Made by a program: the position numbers and the translations under genes. DNA of 64,000 bases from Nocardia aurantia. GTDB taxonomy: Bacteria > Actinomycetota > Actinomycetes > Mycobacteriales > Mycobacteriaceae. Below, piece after piece: positions 52,327-60,749 of the stretch. Below the pieces are notes generated by a model. That model saw nothing but the letters and a program-made list of their open reading frames with translations. It was not told the DNA's origin and searched no databases. The stretch spans positions 310,001 to 374,000 of the forward strand of contig NZ_WEGI01000006.1 of NCBI RefSeq assembly GCF_009604425.1, in the 5' to 3' direction. Positions within the stretch are counted from its first letter, which is position 1, and each line of letters begins with the position of its first letter.

Positions 52327-53370
52327 GTGAGCAGCATGATCGGCCGACTCGAGGACGGCGGTCTGGACATCGATCCGGCCGGTGTGCCGGACCGGCCGCT
52401 GGTCGTGGTGGATCTGGATCGGTACGCCACCGAACCACCCGAGACGATCGCCGCCGTCGCCGACCGGATCGAACGCGCGCTCCCGCTGGTGGTGGGCGTC
52501 CTGCGCGGCCCCGCGAGCGCGCGGCTGCGGCCCCTGCTGGCCGCGGCCACGCTCACCCTCACCGATCGCCACGCGTCGGCGCTGTGGCCGCAGATGGTCG
52601 CGGTCGGCGACCTGGACGCGGCCCTGGCCGACCTGCACGCCGCCACCGCCTACTCCCCCCGCGCGGCGATCGCCTGCGGGCAGTTGCTGCGGCAGACCGT
52701 CCGCCTGCCCACCACGCCCGCGCTGGCCGCCGAGGCGGCGGTCTACTCGATGCTGCTCGGCGGCTCCGAATTCGCCCGCTGGCTGGCCGAGCGCGGTCCC
52801 GCCCGCGAGGTCCGTTGGCCGGACACGGATCTGGTCCGGCTGGAGCGCGCGGACGACCGGCTCGACATCATCCTGGACCACCCGCAGCGCCGCAACGCGC
52901 TCAGCATGCGGCTGCGCGAGCAGTTGCTCGCGGCCCTCACGGTGGCCGATTCGGACCCGACGATCGGCTCGGTCACCCTGTGCGGCGCCGGGCCCGCCTT
53001 CTGCAGCGGCGGTGATCTCGACGAGTTCGGTACCGCCACCGATCTGGTCGCCGCCTATCTGGTCCGCCTGGATCGGGCGCCGTGGCGGATCATCGACAGT
53101 CTGGCCGACCGCGTCACCGTCCGGGTGCACGGCCCCTGCATCGGCGCGGGCGCGGAGATGTCGGCCTTCGCCGGCACCGTGCTCGCGGCCCCCGGGACCG
53201 TCTTCCAACTGCCCGAGATCCGCATGGGCCTGGTGCCCGGCGCCGGTGGCACCGTGAGCATCCCGCGTCGCGTCGGCCGCTGGCGCGCCGCCTGGCTCAT
53301 GCTCAGCGGCGCCGCGCTACCGGTCGGCACCGCACTGCGCTGGGGCCTGGTGGACCGCCTCGAGGATTGA
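52327..53370 (+). CDS. Double-length crotonase family protein
   Basis: A 347-residue protein whose C-terminal 200 residues are a complete crotonase domain: FCSGGDLDEFG oxyanion segment, both glutamates (GAGAEM and LPEIRMG) and GLVPGAGGT. The N-terminal 150 residues (ATAYSPRAAIACGQLLRQT, a VVVGVLRGPASARL strand) look like a second, degenerate crotonase half without catalytic residues. The active half would hydrate or isomerise an enoyl-CoA from the module upstream. GTG 52327 begins six bases after a TACAAT hexamer. Confidence 0.85.
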   Translation: MSSMIGRLEDGGLDIDPAGVPDRPLVVVDLDRYATEPPETIAAVADRIERALPLVVGVLRGPASARLRPLLAAATLTLTDRHASALWPQMVAVGDLDAALADLHAATAYSPRAAIACGQLLRQTVRLPTTPALAAEAAVYSMLLGGSEFARWLAERGPAREVRWPDTDLVRLERADDRLDIILDHPQRRNALSMRLREQLLAALTVADSDPTIGSVTLCGAGPAFCSGGDLDEFGTATDLVAAYLVRLDRAPWRIIDSLADRVTVRVHGPCIGAGAEMSAFAGTVLAAPGTVFQLPEIRMGLVPGAGGTVSIPRRVGRWRAAWLMLSGAALPVGTALRWGLVDRLED

Positions 53371-53476
53371 TGCGTTCGGCGCGAAAGACGCGATACCCCT
53401 TGATATCAGCGCGCTTCACGAACCGGCACGCGCCGCGTGCCCGGATCGGCGGGCGGACATCAGGAGGACGGAAACC

Positions 53477-53803
53477 ATGGCAGGACAAGCACTTCGGCGG
53501 GACAAACTCGTCCGCGAACTCACCAACGGCGTCGCGATCGTGGTCGGCGTCGCGGCGGCGTGCGGCGCGATCGGCGCCTGGCAGCACGGACTGTGGCCGC
53601 TGGTCGTGTTGTGCGCCTTCCTCTTCGTGGCCTGCGTCCCGATCCTCGTCCGCGCGCTGCTCGACGAGCTCCGCGACTGGGCGCTGCTCGCCCTGCTCGT
53701 CGTCTCCCTGCCGCTGCTGCTGTTCCCGAGCGGCCGGCGCCGCTGGAGCCGCATGTGGACGGCCCGGTCGAAGGCGGAACCGGCGGCCCCGGCCCGGGTG
53801 TGA
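53477..53803 (+). CDS. Small membrane protein
   Basis: A 108-residue protein with two or three hydrophobic helices (about 18-37, 40-60 and 66-83) and positively charged ends (LRRDKLVREL, GRRRWSRMW). I do not recognise the family. ATG 53477 has GGAGG nine bases upstream and codon use matches the neighbours, so it is probably real. It is convergent with the following hydrolase-LuxR gene, 13 bases apart. Confidence 0.65.
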   Translation: MAGQALRRDKLVRELTNGVAIVVGVAAACGAIGAWQHGLWPLVVLCAFLFVACVPILVRALLDELRDWALLALLVVSLPLLLFPSGRRRWSRMWTARSKAEPAAPARV

Positions 53804-53816
53804 GCACCGGCCGGGA

Positions 53817-54863
53817 TCAGGTGGTCTCGCTCGGCCGATCGGTGCGCAGGGCGGAGGCGGCGGCGGCCCGGGAGCGCACACCGAGTTTGGTGCGGGCGTT
53901 GGCCACGTGGCGATGGACGGTGTGGGGACTCAGGGTGAGGCGTTCGCTGATCTGGGCGTCGGTGAGGCCCTCGGCGACCAGGCGGAGGATCTCCCGCTCG
54001 CGGTCGGTGAGCGCCTCGGGGCCCGGTACGGCGGGGCGGGATCGGACGGGGTGGCCGAGGGCGCGGAGGGTGGCCTCGGCCACGGCGGTGGCGTCGCCGC
54101 GCCACGGAAAGTGGTTCTCGCCACGCAGTTCCACGAAGGTGGCGCGGCGGATGCGGCGCGCGACGTCGACGCCGAGCGCGAAGGGAACGGCGCGGTCCTC
54201 CCGGCGATGCAGCACCGTCGTGGGCGCGGTGACGGCCGTGAGGTAGTCGGTGGCGTCGAATTCGTAGGTGGCGGCCAGCGATCTCGCGGCCTGGTCGGCG
54301 GTCGCGGACAGGCGCTGGAACTGGGCGAAACGCTCACGCTCGGTGTGGTCGGCGCCCGGGACGAAGACATCGGCGAGCAGTCGCGAGCCCAGGCCCCAGT
54401 GGGCGGAGATGGTGTTCACCATGGCCCGGCGCGCGCTCTCCGGCGCGATGTCGGCGCCCCGGGCGAAGGCGCCGTAGAGCACGAGGCGGTGCACGCGGTC
54501 GGGCAGGCGGGCGGCGAGGCCCGCGGCGACCGCGCCGCCCGAGGAGGCGCCGAGGACGGCCAGCCGCTCGACGCCGAGCGTGTCGAGCAGGTCCGTCACC
54601 ACCGCGATCTCGTCGTGCAGATCGATCGTGGTGTCGGCGGAACCGGACATGCCGCGGCCGGGCTGGTCGTAGCGGAGGACGGTGAAGCGGGTGGCCAGTC
54701 CGGACAGATAGGCCCGGAACAGCGGATCCTCCCAGTTCAGGGCCAGGTGGCTGCACCACCAGCCGCCGACCAGCAGCGCCGGGCCGCTGCCCACCGCGGA
54801 GTAGGCGACGTCACCGCCGCCGGTCCGCACATGGCGGACGACCTGATCCTCGACCCGCAACAC
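53817..54863 (-). CDS. Alpha/beta-hydrolase fused to a LuxR-type DNA-binding domain
   Basis: A 348-residue fusion. Residues about 15-265 are an alpha/beta-hydrolase (RYDQPGRGMSG, nucleophile in LGASSGGA, HF in ENHFPW) and residues about 280-345 a LuxR/NarL helix-turn-helix (LTDREREILRLVAEGLTDAQI, LTLSPHTVHRHVANARTKLG). The hydrolase part may sense or process a small ester or lactone and thereby govern DNA binding. GTG 54863 is chosen for GAGG seven bases upstream; GTG 54887 is in frame. Target genes are unknown; the divergent methyltransferase is a candidate. Confidence 0.85.
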   Translation of the reverse strand: MLRVEDQVVRHVRTGGGDVAYSAVGSGPALLVGGWWCSHLALNWEDPLFRAYLSGLATRFTVLRYDQPGRGMSGSADTTIDLHDEIAVVTDLLDTLGVERLAVLGASSGGAVAAGLAARLPDRVHRLVLYGAFARGADIAPESARRAMVNTISAHWGLGSRLLADVFVPGADHTERERFAQFQRLSATADQAARSLAATYEFDATDYLTAVTAPTTVLHRREDRAVPFALGVDVARRIRRATFVELRGENHFPWRGDATAVAEATLRALGHPVRSRPAVPGPEALTDREREILRLVAEGLTDAQISERLTLSPHTVHRHVANARTKLGVRSRAAAASALRTDRPSETT

Positions 54864-54997
54864 GATGTCACCTCGCACAGTTTCCACGACCAGAGGTAAT
54901 CGCGAGCGGCGTCGCCCGCGTATCACCCGTTCCGGCTATCCATGATGGCCGGAAACGGCCATGACGGGGTATATCGCGAGGCGTCAGACTCACGGTC

Positions 54998-55627
54998 ATG
55001 ACCACCGCAACCTTCGGCCAGCGCCTCTTCGCTCGCTGGTATCCCGGTTTCATGGCCCGCGTCGAGCGGGCCGGGCAGGCCGAGATGCGCCGCGCGCAAC
55101 TCGCCCGCGCACACGGCCGCACCCTCGAGATCGGCGCCGGCAACGGCCTGTCCGTCCCGCACTACCCCGACGATCTGCCCGAACTGGTTCTGCTCGAACC
55201 GAATCCGGCGATGCGCGACCGGCTGACGGAGCTGGTCGGCACACCGGCGGTGCCGGTCACCATCGTGGACGGCGACGCCCACGCGCTGCGATTCCCGGAC
55301 GCGAGTTTCGACACCGTCACCGCGTCCCTGGTGTTCTGCTCGGTACGCGATCCGGCCCTCGCCCTGCGCGAGGTACACCGGGTGCTGAAACCCGGCGGGC
55401 GGTTCCTGTTCCACGAACACGTCCGGGGCACCGGAGTGCGCGCGGTCTTCCAGGACCTGCTCACCCCGGTGCAGCGCCGCCTCGCCGACGGCTGCCACGC
55501 CAATCGCGACTTCGAGTCACTGCTCGGCACAACCGATTTCGAGGTCGAGGCGATCGAGCACACCCGGATGCCGACCTCGGCGTCGACGATCGTGCCACTG
55601 GTCGTGGGCACCGCGCGCCGGGTGTAG
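54998..55627 (+). CDS. Class I SAM-dependent methyltransferase
   Basis: A 209-residue methyltransferase of the UbiE/PhosMT type: TLEIGAGNGLS cofactor loop, LLEPNPAMRDRL, SLVFCSVRDP and LKPGGRFLFHEHVRG. It could methylate phospholipids, quinones or small molecules; nothing local decides this. CAGACT seven bases before ATG 54998 suggests a leaderless mRNA. It is convergent with the metallo-beta-lactamase-fold gene, eight bases apart. Confidence 0.9.
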   Translation: MTTATFGQRLFARWYPGFMARVERAGQAEMRRAQLARAHGRTLEIGAGNGLSVPHYPDDLPELVLLEPNPAMRDRLTELVGTPAVPVTIVDGDAHALRFPDASFDTVTASLVFCSVRDPALALREVHRVLKPGGRFLFHEHVRGTGVRAVFQDLLTPVQRRLADGCHANRDFESLLGTTDFEVEAIEHTRMPTSASTIVPLVVGTARRV

Positions 55628-55635
55628 CGGCCGCG

Positions 55636-56550
55636 TCAGCGCGGCACGGCCGACGCGGCCGCCCACTCGCCGAGCTCGAAACGCGTACCGGTGCGGCGGA
55701 TCTCCACCGCCCCGGAGCCACCGAGGTGCGCCGGGATCACCAATTCCCTTCGGTCGGAGGCTTTTTCGAGGATGCGGCGACGGGTGACGGCAGCCCGCTC
55801 CGGATCGAGGCACAGGCAGCTGCTGCACGAGGGGTCGAGCAGCTGCAGCGGGCTGTGCACCAGGTCGCCGACGAAGATCGCCCGGTCCGCGCCGGATTCC
55901 AGGGTCAGTACCGAGGATCCCGGCGTGTGGCCGGGCGCGGACTCGAGGATCAGGTTGTCGTCGATGCGGTGGGAGCCGTCCCATCGCAGCGCCAGGCCCG
56001 CGCGGTGGATCGGGGCGACGCTGTCCTCGTAGAGGAGCCGGTCGTCGGGACGCCGACCGCCCGCGTAACCGCCCGCCGGACCGAAGTATTCGTCGTCCGC
56101 GGCCGGAATCAGATACTGCGCGTTGGGGAATGCCGGTACCCACTCGCCGCCGGCGTCCCGGGTGTTCCAGCCCACGTGGTCACCGTGCAGGTGCGTGTTG
56201 ATCACGAGGTCGACCTCCCCGGGACGCACCCCGGCCCGCGCCAGGCGTTCGAGGAAGTCGCCCTCGCGCCGGTGGAACAGTGCGCGGCCGGGCCGTTCGC
56301 GGCCGTTGCCGACGCCGGTGTCGACCAGGATCGTGCGACCGGCACTGCGCAGCACCCAGGTCTGGATCGCCGCCACGACCAGCTCCGTGCCCGGTTCCCA
56401 ATGGTCCGGCGCGAGCCAGCCGGCGTTGTCGCGCCAGGTCCGATCGGTGGTGCCGGGCAGCAGGTCGGGGCCGGGCATCAGCGGGCCCTGCCATTCGACG
56501 ACCCGGAACATCTCGACATCGCCCAGCACGATGCTCTGCGAACTCTCCAT
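55636..56550 (-). CDS. Metallo-beta-lactamase-fold hydrolase
   Basis: A 304-residue MBL-fold enzyme with HLHGDHVGW (His120, His122, Asp124, His125), FVGDLVHSP and PAHLGG as further metal-ligand segments, and the TGVGN loop, as in the quorum-quenching lactonase/YtnP-like branch. It probably hydrolyses a lactone or ester; true beta-lactamase activity is unlikely. ATG 56550 lies seven bases after TAGGCT, a -10-like hexamer. Divergent from an AraC regulator, which may control it. Confidence 0.9.
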   Translation of the reverse strand: MESSQSIVLGDVEMFRVVEWQGPLMPGPDLLPGTTDRTWRDNAGWLAPDHWEPGTELVVAAIQTWVLRSAGRTILVDTGVGNGRERPGRALFHRREGDFLERLARAGVRPGEVDLVINTHLHGDHVGWNTRDAGGEWVPAFPNAQYLIPAADDEYFGPAGGYAGGRRPDDRLLYEDSVAPIHRAGLALRWDGSHRIDDNLILESAPGHTPGSSVLTLESGADRAIFVGDLVHSPLQLLDPSCSSCLCLDPERAAVTRRRILEKASDRRELVIPAHLGGSGAVEIRRTGTRFELGEWAAASAVPR

Positions 56551-56557
56551 GCCGTCG

Positions 56558-56563
56558 AGCCTA
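56558..56563 (-). promoter_or_regulatory. -10 hexamer of the leaderless MBL-fold gene
   Basis: TAGGCT on the minus strand, seven bases before ATG 56550. Confidence 0.5.
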
Positions 56564-56638
56564 GGAACACGATGCGAGTCGATCAATGGGCCCGATACTC
56601 ATGGAGATACGCGTTCTGCTCAATGGTGAGCGTATCGG

Positions 56639-56644
56639 TAATCT
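56639..56644 (+). promoter_or_regulatory. -10 hexamer of leaderless araC
   Basis: TAATCT, six bases before ATG 56651; no ribosome site. Confidence 0.55.
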
Positions 56645-56650
56645 CGAGGC

Positions 56651-57571
56651 ATGGATGTGCTGAGCGACGCGATCGCGGCCGTGCGCCTGGGGCAACCGTC
56701 GTCGAGCCGGTTGCACACCCGGCAGCGCGACTGGTGCACGCGGCTCGACCCGTATTCCGGCGCCGGGTTCCACATCGTCCTGCGCGGCAGTTGCTGGGTG
56801 CTGCCCGACGAGGGCGATCCGGTGCGCCTGGGCACCGGGGACGCGATCCTGTTGCCGCACGGGACCGGACATGTCCTCGCCGAGCGGCCCACGGCCGCCC
56901 CGGCCGTACCGTTCGAACAGTGGCGCGCCGAGCAGCCGGCCGGAACATCCTCGGGCACAGCGGAGTTCGAGGCCCTCTGCGGCAAGTATCGGTTGCACCG
57001 GCACGGGCAGCATCCCCTCGTCGCGGAACTGCCGACGATCATCCACCTACCGGCCCGGCTCGGCGATCACCCCGAACTCCGTTCCGCCATCGACCTTCTC
57101 GCGTCCGAGGCCGACCAGCGCCGCCCCGGTTCCTGTATCGCGGTGCCGAGCCTGCTCGATCTGCTGCTGGTCTACATGATCCGCGCGTGGATGAGCGAGA
57201 ACCGCACGGGCACCTGGCCCGCGGCGCTCACCGACCCGGTCACCGCGGCCGCGCTGCGGGCGCTGCACACCGATCCGGGTGCGCCGTGGACCAACGACCG
57301 CCTGGCCGCCGAGATCGGCATCTCACGCGCCACCCTGACCCGGCGCTTCGCGGCGCTGGTGGGCCGGCCGCCGATGGGCTACCTGACCTGGTGGCGGCTG
57401 TCCCGGTCCGCCGCCCTGCTCCGCGACACCGCCGAGCCCCTGTCCGTGATCGCCGAGCAGGCCGGATACGCCACCGCCTACGCCTTCTCGCACGCGTTCA
57501 AGAAGCAGTTCGGCACCGCACCGGGCCGCTACCGCCACGATCACGGCGTGACCGGCTCGCCGGGGGGTTGA
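56651..57571 (+). CDS. AraC family regulator with cupin sensor domain
   Basis: A 306-residue regulator: N-terminal cupin-type sensor (about 20-170, GAGFHIVLRGSCWVLPDEG, DAILLPHGTGHVL) and a C-terminal double helix-turn-helix (about 200-300, DRLAAEIGISRATLTRRFAAL, IAEQAGYATAYAFSHAFKKQFG). This layout matches the RmpA/cupin_6-type AraC proteins of actinobacteria. It is divergent from the MBL-fold hydrolase gene across 100 bp and likely regulates it. Confidence 0.93.
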   Translation: MDVLSDAIAAVRLGQPSSSRLHTRQRDWCTRLDPYSGAGFHIVLRGSCWVLPDEGDPVRLGTGDAILLPHGTGHVLAERPTAAPAVPFEQWRAEQPAGTSSGTAEFEALCGKYRLHRHGQHPLVAELPTIIHLPARLGDHPELRSAIDLLASEADQRRPGSCIAVPSLLDLLLVYMIRAWMSENRTGTWPAALTDPVTAAALRALHTDPGAPWTNDRLAAEIGISRATLTRRFAALVGRPPMGYLTWWRLSRSAALLRDTAEPLSVIAEQAGYATAYAFSHAFKKQFGTAPGRYRHDHGVTGSPGG

Positions 57572-57827
57572 GGTCATGCCGAACTCCTCGACTCGTCACC
57601 CGATCCGGCCGCTACGCCGTAACCCCGACGTCGGAGGCGTATTTCGGCACGGCGGCCGATCGGTCCGGGGGTTCGGGAGCGACGGTAATCGCGTGCCGCG
57701 GCCGCCGAGCGGGTAACGTCGTTTCGGTCGGACCCGATCGCCGGTCGTCGAACCGGACCCGGTCGAGTCTCGGCCCTCGATCGCGGGCACCAGGCATCCG
57801 GTCGGGGCTACTCGCAAGGAGCCTTCA

Positions 57828-58019
57828 TTGACCTCGGTCCGAAGCACCCCCCTCGCCGATACGGCACTCGCGTTCGCGGACGTCCGCGCCGCCGAGAAGG
57901 CAGCACACCTCGTGCGGAACGCGCTGGCCGCGAAAACGGTGGCCGTCCACGCGCAGGACGCCGCCGAGTGCGTGGAGCTGCTGGCCATGCTCGGCCTCGA
58001 TCTGTCCGAATTGAAGTAG
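57828..58019 (+). CDS. Small protein with TTG start
   Basis: A 63-residue protein, no signal peptide or membrane helix, with an alanine-rich helical centre (AEKAAHLVRNALAAKTVAVHAQDAAE in parts) and the C-terminal LLAMLGLDLSELK. I do not recognise it. The TTG start is supported by AAGGAG six bases upstream, better than most starts here. It lies 160 bp before the cold-shock gene on the same strand and may be cotranscribed. Confidence 0.6.
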   Translation: MTSVRSTPLADTALAFADVRAAEKAAHLVRNALAAKTVAVHAQDAAECVELLAMLGLDLSELK

Positions 58020-58182
58020 TCGGCGCAGGTCGAACCTCGACGGCCCGGAGGGCGACGGACGTCGCCGACCGGCGCCGTCGACGGTCCGTTTCCGTCCGGC
58101 GCGCCGAAGTATGACATGCTGGTGACGGGTACGGGTTGTTGACGTGATCGCTCGGCTCACAAACAGGAAGCAAAAGCAAAAT

Positions 58183-58386
58183 ATGTCGCAAGGCAGTGTC
58201 AAGTGGTTCAACGGCGAAAAGGGCTTCGGGTTCATCGCGCAAGACGGTGGCGGTCCTGACGTTTTCGTCCACTACTCCGAGATTTCCGGCTCCGGCTTCA
58301 AGTCCCTCGAAGAGGGGCAGCGCGTGGAGTTCGAGATCGGCCAGGGCAAGAAGGGCCCGCAGGCCCAGAGCGTCCGCCCCATCTGA
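58183..58386 (+). CDS. cspA: Cold-shock protein, CspA family
   Basis: A 67-residue single-domain RNA/DNA-binding protein. RNP1 is KGFGFI and RNP2 is VFVHY, within the standard QGSVKWFNGEKGFGFI N-terminus; it acts as an RNA chaperone. ATG 58183 fits the family's N-terminus; an in-frame upstream ATG would add 13 unlikely residues. GGAAG lies further upstream than usual, and the 160-bp leader could hold regulatory structure, as is typical of csp mRNAs. A strong terminator follows 12 bases after the stop. Confidence 0.96.
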   Translation: MSQGSVKWFNGEKGFGFIAQDGGGPDVFVHYSEISGSGFKSLEEGQRVEFEIGQGKKGPQAQSVRPI

Positions 58387-58397
58387 AACATCGGGCA

Positions 58398-58432
58398 GCA
58401 CGAAACCCGCACCGACGGAGCGGGTTTCGTGC
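58398..58432 (+). terminator. Intrinsic-type terminator of cspA
   Basis: GCACGAAACCCGC (58398-58410) pairs perfectly with 58420-58432 around a nine-base loop, starting 12 bases after the stop codon. Confidence 0.85.
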
Positions 58433-58666
58433 ATCCAGCGCTTCGACTCACTCCCGGCGCGGTATTCGGCGATCCTCCTTCTCGGCGCGCGACACGCGGC
58501 CGGAATCGGCCGGTTGCGCCCCATTCGCCGACCACCCGGTAGAGATGTATCGCGGGTCGAGATCCGGCGAGAATTCGGCACGAAGACCTCCATCATCGCC
58601 AGGACCGCGCACACGGTACGCCGGCTACGCGCGGCCCATCAGTACCGACAACCGAGAAGGACGATC

Positions 58667-58837
58667 GTGAGCGACGAGCAACCCCTCCGCGCGCAGCTGT
58701 TCAGTCACGAGGACGCGAACATCGACAGCGCGCCCGCCACCGTGCCCATCGACATGCGGCCGACATTCCTCTCGGTGCCCGAGAGCACGCGGGACCAGGA
58801 TTCGCGGCGCGGCGAGCGCGGCCGGCCGAACGGCTGA
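58667..58837 (+). CDS. Small hypothetical protein
   Basis: A possible 56-residue hydrophilic protein (begins SDEQPLRAQLFSHEDAN; charged, Arg-rich end) with no family I recognise. The GTG start has GAGAAGGA five bases upstream, which is the main support. The 280 bp between the cspA terminator and this gene hold no other feature. Size and lack of hydrophobic residues fit a regulatory peptide or a ribosomally made precursor equally poorly, so no role is assigned. Confidence 0.45.
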   Translation: MSDEQPLRAQLFSHEDANIDSAPATVPIDMRPTFLSVPESTRDQDSRRGERGRPNG

Positions 58838-58852
58838 CCCCAGCGCATCACC

Positions 58853-59977
58853 TCAATCCCCGCGGAAGAACGCCAGCAGCCGCTGCGCAGCGTCCGGGGC
58901 CGCCAATTTTTCGTACATGTCCGCGGACATGCGAGCGGCGGCCGCGGTGCGTTCGAACATCTCACACTCGTATTCGCTTACCGCAGTAGGGAAGTCGTCC
59001 GGATGCGCCGCGAGCGCGAGGCCGAGCAGGGCGCCGTCCAGCAATGCCGTGTTGGCGCCCTCCCCCGCCCCCCGCATCAGATGCGCGGCATCGCCGAGCA
59101 GCGTGACGCCGGGTTTCGACGGCCAGGTCAGACCGGCCGGGAGCGTGGTGGCCGACCGGGTCCGGACCGTGTCGTCGCAGGCGGCGATCAGCGCGAGTAA
59201 CCGCGCGTCCCAGCCGGCGTACAGATCGATCAGCCGGGCCTTGACCGCGGCCGGGTCGCCGAGCGGGATTTCCCTTGTCGCGAACCAACTCTCGGCGGTG
59301 TCCGGGCTCGAATAGAAGTTGGCGTAGACGCGGGCGCGGCCGTCGCCGTTGCGTTGCACCACCAGGGCCTGCCGGTCACCGAACACCCAGAAGTTGCCGC
59401 GGCCGATCATCTCCGCGAGTTCGGGATGCGTCCGATCGACCTCGGGGATGCCGAGTTCGATGCTGTGCTGGCCCGTGTACACCGGGCGAATGTCGGTGAG
59501 CAGCGGCCTGATTCGGGAATCCGCCCCGTCGGCGCCGACCAGCAGGTCGTAGGTCGCGGTACCGCCGTCGGTGAAGCACAGCCGCCCGTCCTCGGCGTGG
59601 GCGACCGCATGCCCCCAGCGCACCGTGTCCGCGGGGATCGAATCCAGTAGCAGCGCCCGCAGATCGGCGCGGTCGACCTCGGGCCGATCGAACGGGGCGT
59701 CGTCGGGAGTGTCCTCCCGCAGCAGGAGCGTGCCGTCGGCTTCCAGCAGGCGCATGTCCTGGCCCGCGCCGCGGGCGATCGCGCGGAACCCGTCGATCAG
59801 CCCGGCCAGCCGCAACGCCCGCTGCCCGGTCCCGGTGTGCAGGTCCAGCATGCCGCCCTGACCGCGAGCCTCACGCGAGGCGTCCCGTTCGTACACGACG
59901 GCCTCGAGGCCGTTGAGGTGCAGTATCCGGGCGAGAGCCAGGCCGCCCGGTCCCGCTCCGACGATGGTGATGGTCAT
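58853..59977 (-). CDS. FAD-dependent monooxygenase, TetX-like
   Basis: A 374-residue class A flavoprotein monooxygenase: GAGPGGLALA dinucleotide loop, DLLVGADGADSRIR, and LLGDAAHLMRG for FAD ribityl contact. This group hydroxylates aromatic or polyketide-type molecules; TetX of this type inactivates tetracyclines. ATG 59977 has GGAGG five bases upstream. It is divergent from a TetR gene with two operator-like sites between them, the arrangement of an inducible detoxification gene. The inducer and substrate are not shown by the sequence. Confidence 0.9.
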   Translation of the reverse strand: MTITIVGAGPGGLALARILHLNGLEAVVYERDASREARGQGGMLDLHTGTGQRALRLAGLIDGFRAIARGAGQDMRLLEADGTLLLREDTPDDAPFDRPEVDRADLRALLLDSIPADTVRWGHAVAHAEDGRLCFTDGGTATYDLLVGADGADSRIRPLLTDIRPVYTGQHSIELGIPEVDRTHPELAEMIGRGNFWVFGDRQALVVQRNGDGRARVYANFYSSPDTAESWFATREIPLGDPAAVKARLIDLYAGWDARLLALIAACDDTVRTRSATTLPAGLTWPSKPGVTLLGDAAHLMRGAGEGANTALLDGALLGLALAAHPDDFPTAVSEYECEMFERTAAAARMSADMYEKLAAPDAAQRLLAFFRGD

Positions 59978-59988
59978 GACCGCCTCCG

Positions 59989-60016
59989 ATACACTGTATT
60001 TTTCGAGACACTGTAT
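59989..60016. promoter_or_regulatory. Two TetR-type operator-like repeats
   Basis: ATACA-C-TGTAT (59989-59999, perfect palindrome) and AGACA-C-TGTAT (60006-60016, one mismatch), 17 bp apart, in the 65-bp divergent promoter between the flavoprotein and tetR genes. Confidence 0.65.
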
Positions 60017-60030
60017 CGGTTCATGCGTTG

Positions 60031-60036
60031 TATTGT
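60031..60036 (+). promoter_or_regulatory. -10 hexamer of leaderless tetR
   Basis: TATTGT, six bases before ATG 60043; no ribosome site. Confidence 0.55.
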
Positions 60037-60042
60037 CAGCGC

Positions 60043-60723
60043 ATGTTGGTGTGGGAGCGGCCGGAGCCGCCGAATCGGCCGGTCCCGGCCCCGTTGAGCC
60101 GAGAGCGAATCGTCGCGACGGCGATCCGGCTGGCCGATGCGGACGGCCTGGAGGCCGTCTCGCTGCGCAAGGTCGCCGCCGCGCTGGAGGTCGGTCCGAT
60201 GCGGCTGTACGGCTACATCGCGACCAAGGACGAGTTGCTCGACCTGATGGTCGACACGGTGTACGCCGAGATCCGGCCGACCGGCGACGACTGGCGAGAA
60301 GTGCTGCGCGCCATGGCCGAGAGCACTCGCGCGGCCGTGCACCGCCACGAATGGTTCGCCGACCTGATCGGCGGCCGCCCGCAACTCGGGCCCCATGCGC
60401 TGGCCCGGGGCGAGGCCGTGGTGGCCGGGCTCGGCGACGTCGACATCGACGTCGTCATGCCGGTGACCAACGCCGTGAACGCCTACGTGATCGGCGCGGT
60501 GCGCCGCGAGATCGCCGAACGGCGCGCCGAACGAGCCACCGGGATGAACACGAGGCAGTGGCAGTCCGCCTTCGGACCGTATCTGCAGCGAATGTTCGCC
60601 ACCGGCCGATTTCCCCGGCTGGCCACGGTGATTCGCGACGCCGCCCACGTCGACGCGGACCGGACCTTCGACATGGGCCTCGATTTCCTGCTCGACGGCA
60701 TCGCGGCGCGCCTCCCGAAATGA
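60043..60723 (+). CDS. TetR family regulator (TetR_C-type)
   Basis: A 226-residue regulator with a helix-turn-helix at about 21-66 (LSRERIVATAIRLADADG, VSLRKVAAALEVGPMRLYGYIATKDELL) and a ligand domain like the TetR class that senses tetracyclines and related compounds. It is divergent from the TetX-like gene and probably represses both genes through the two palindromes. Its stop is 27 bases before the SnoaL-like gene, which has its own -10 hexamer. Confidence 0.93.
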   Translation: MLVWERPEPPNRPVPAPLSRERIVATAIRLADADGLEAVSLRKVAAALEVGPMRLYGYIATKDELLDLMVDTVYAEIRPTGDDWREVLRAMAESTRAAVHRHEWFADLIGGRPQLGPHALARGEAVVAGLGDVDIDVVMPVTNAVNAYVIGAVRREIAERRAERATGMNTRQWQSAFGPYLQRMFATGRFPRLATVIRDAAHVDADRTFDMGLDFLLDGIAARLPK

Positions 60724-60736
60724 CCCTCCGGCCGCC

Positions 60737-60742
60737 TACCCT
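60737..60742 (+). promoter_or_regulatory. -10 hexamer of a leaderless SnoaL-like gene
   Basis: TACCCT, seven bases before ATG 60750, inside the 26-bp gap after tetR. Confidence 0.45.
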
Positions 60743-60749
60743 CGCTGCC

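Noticed and set aside
55636..56550. True beta-lactamase
   Set aside because: Lacks a signal peptide and has the lactonase-type HxHxDH arrangement and loops.
58139..58162. TTGACG as -35 of a cspA promoter
   Set aside because: No TANNNT-like hexamer follows at 16-18 bases.
58667..58837. RiPP precursor peptide
   Set aside because: No leader-core boundary, no cysteine-rich or hydrophobic core, and no maturation enzyme gene adjacent.
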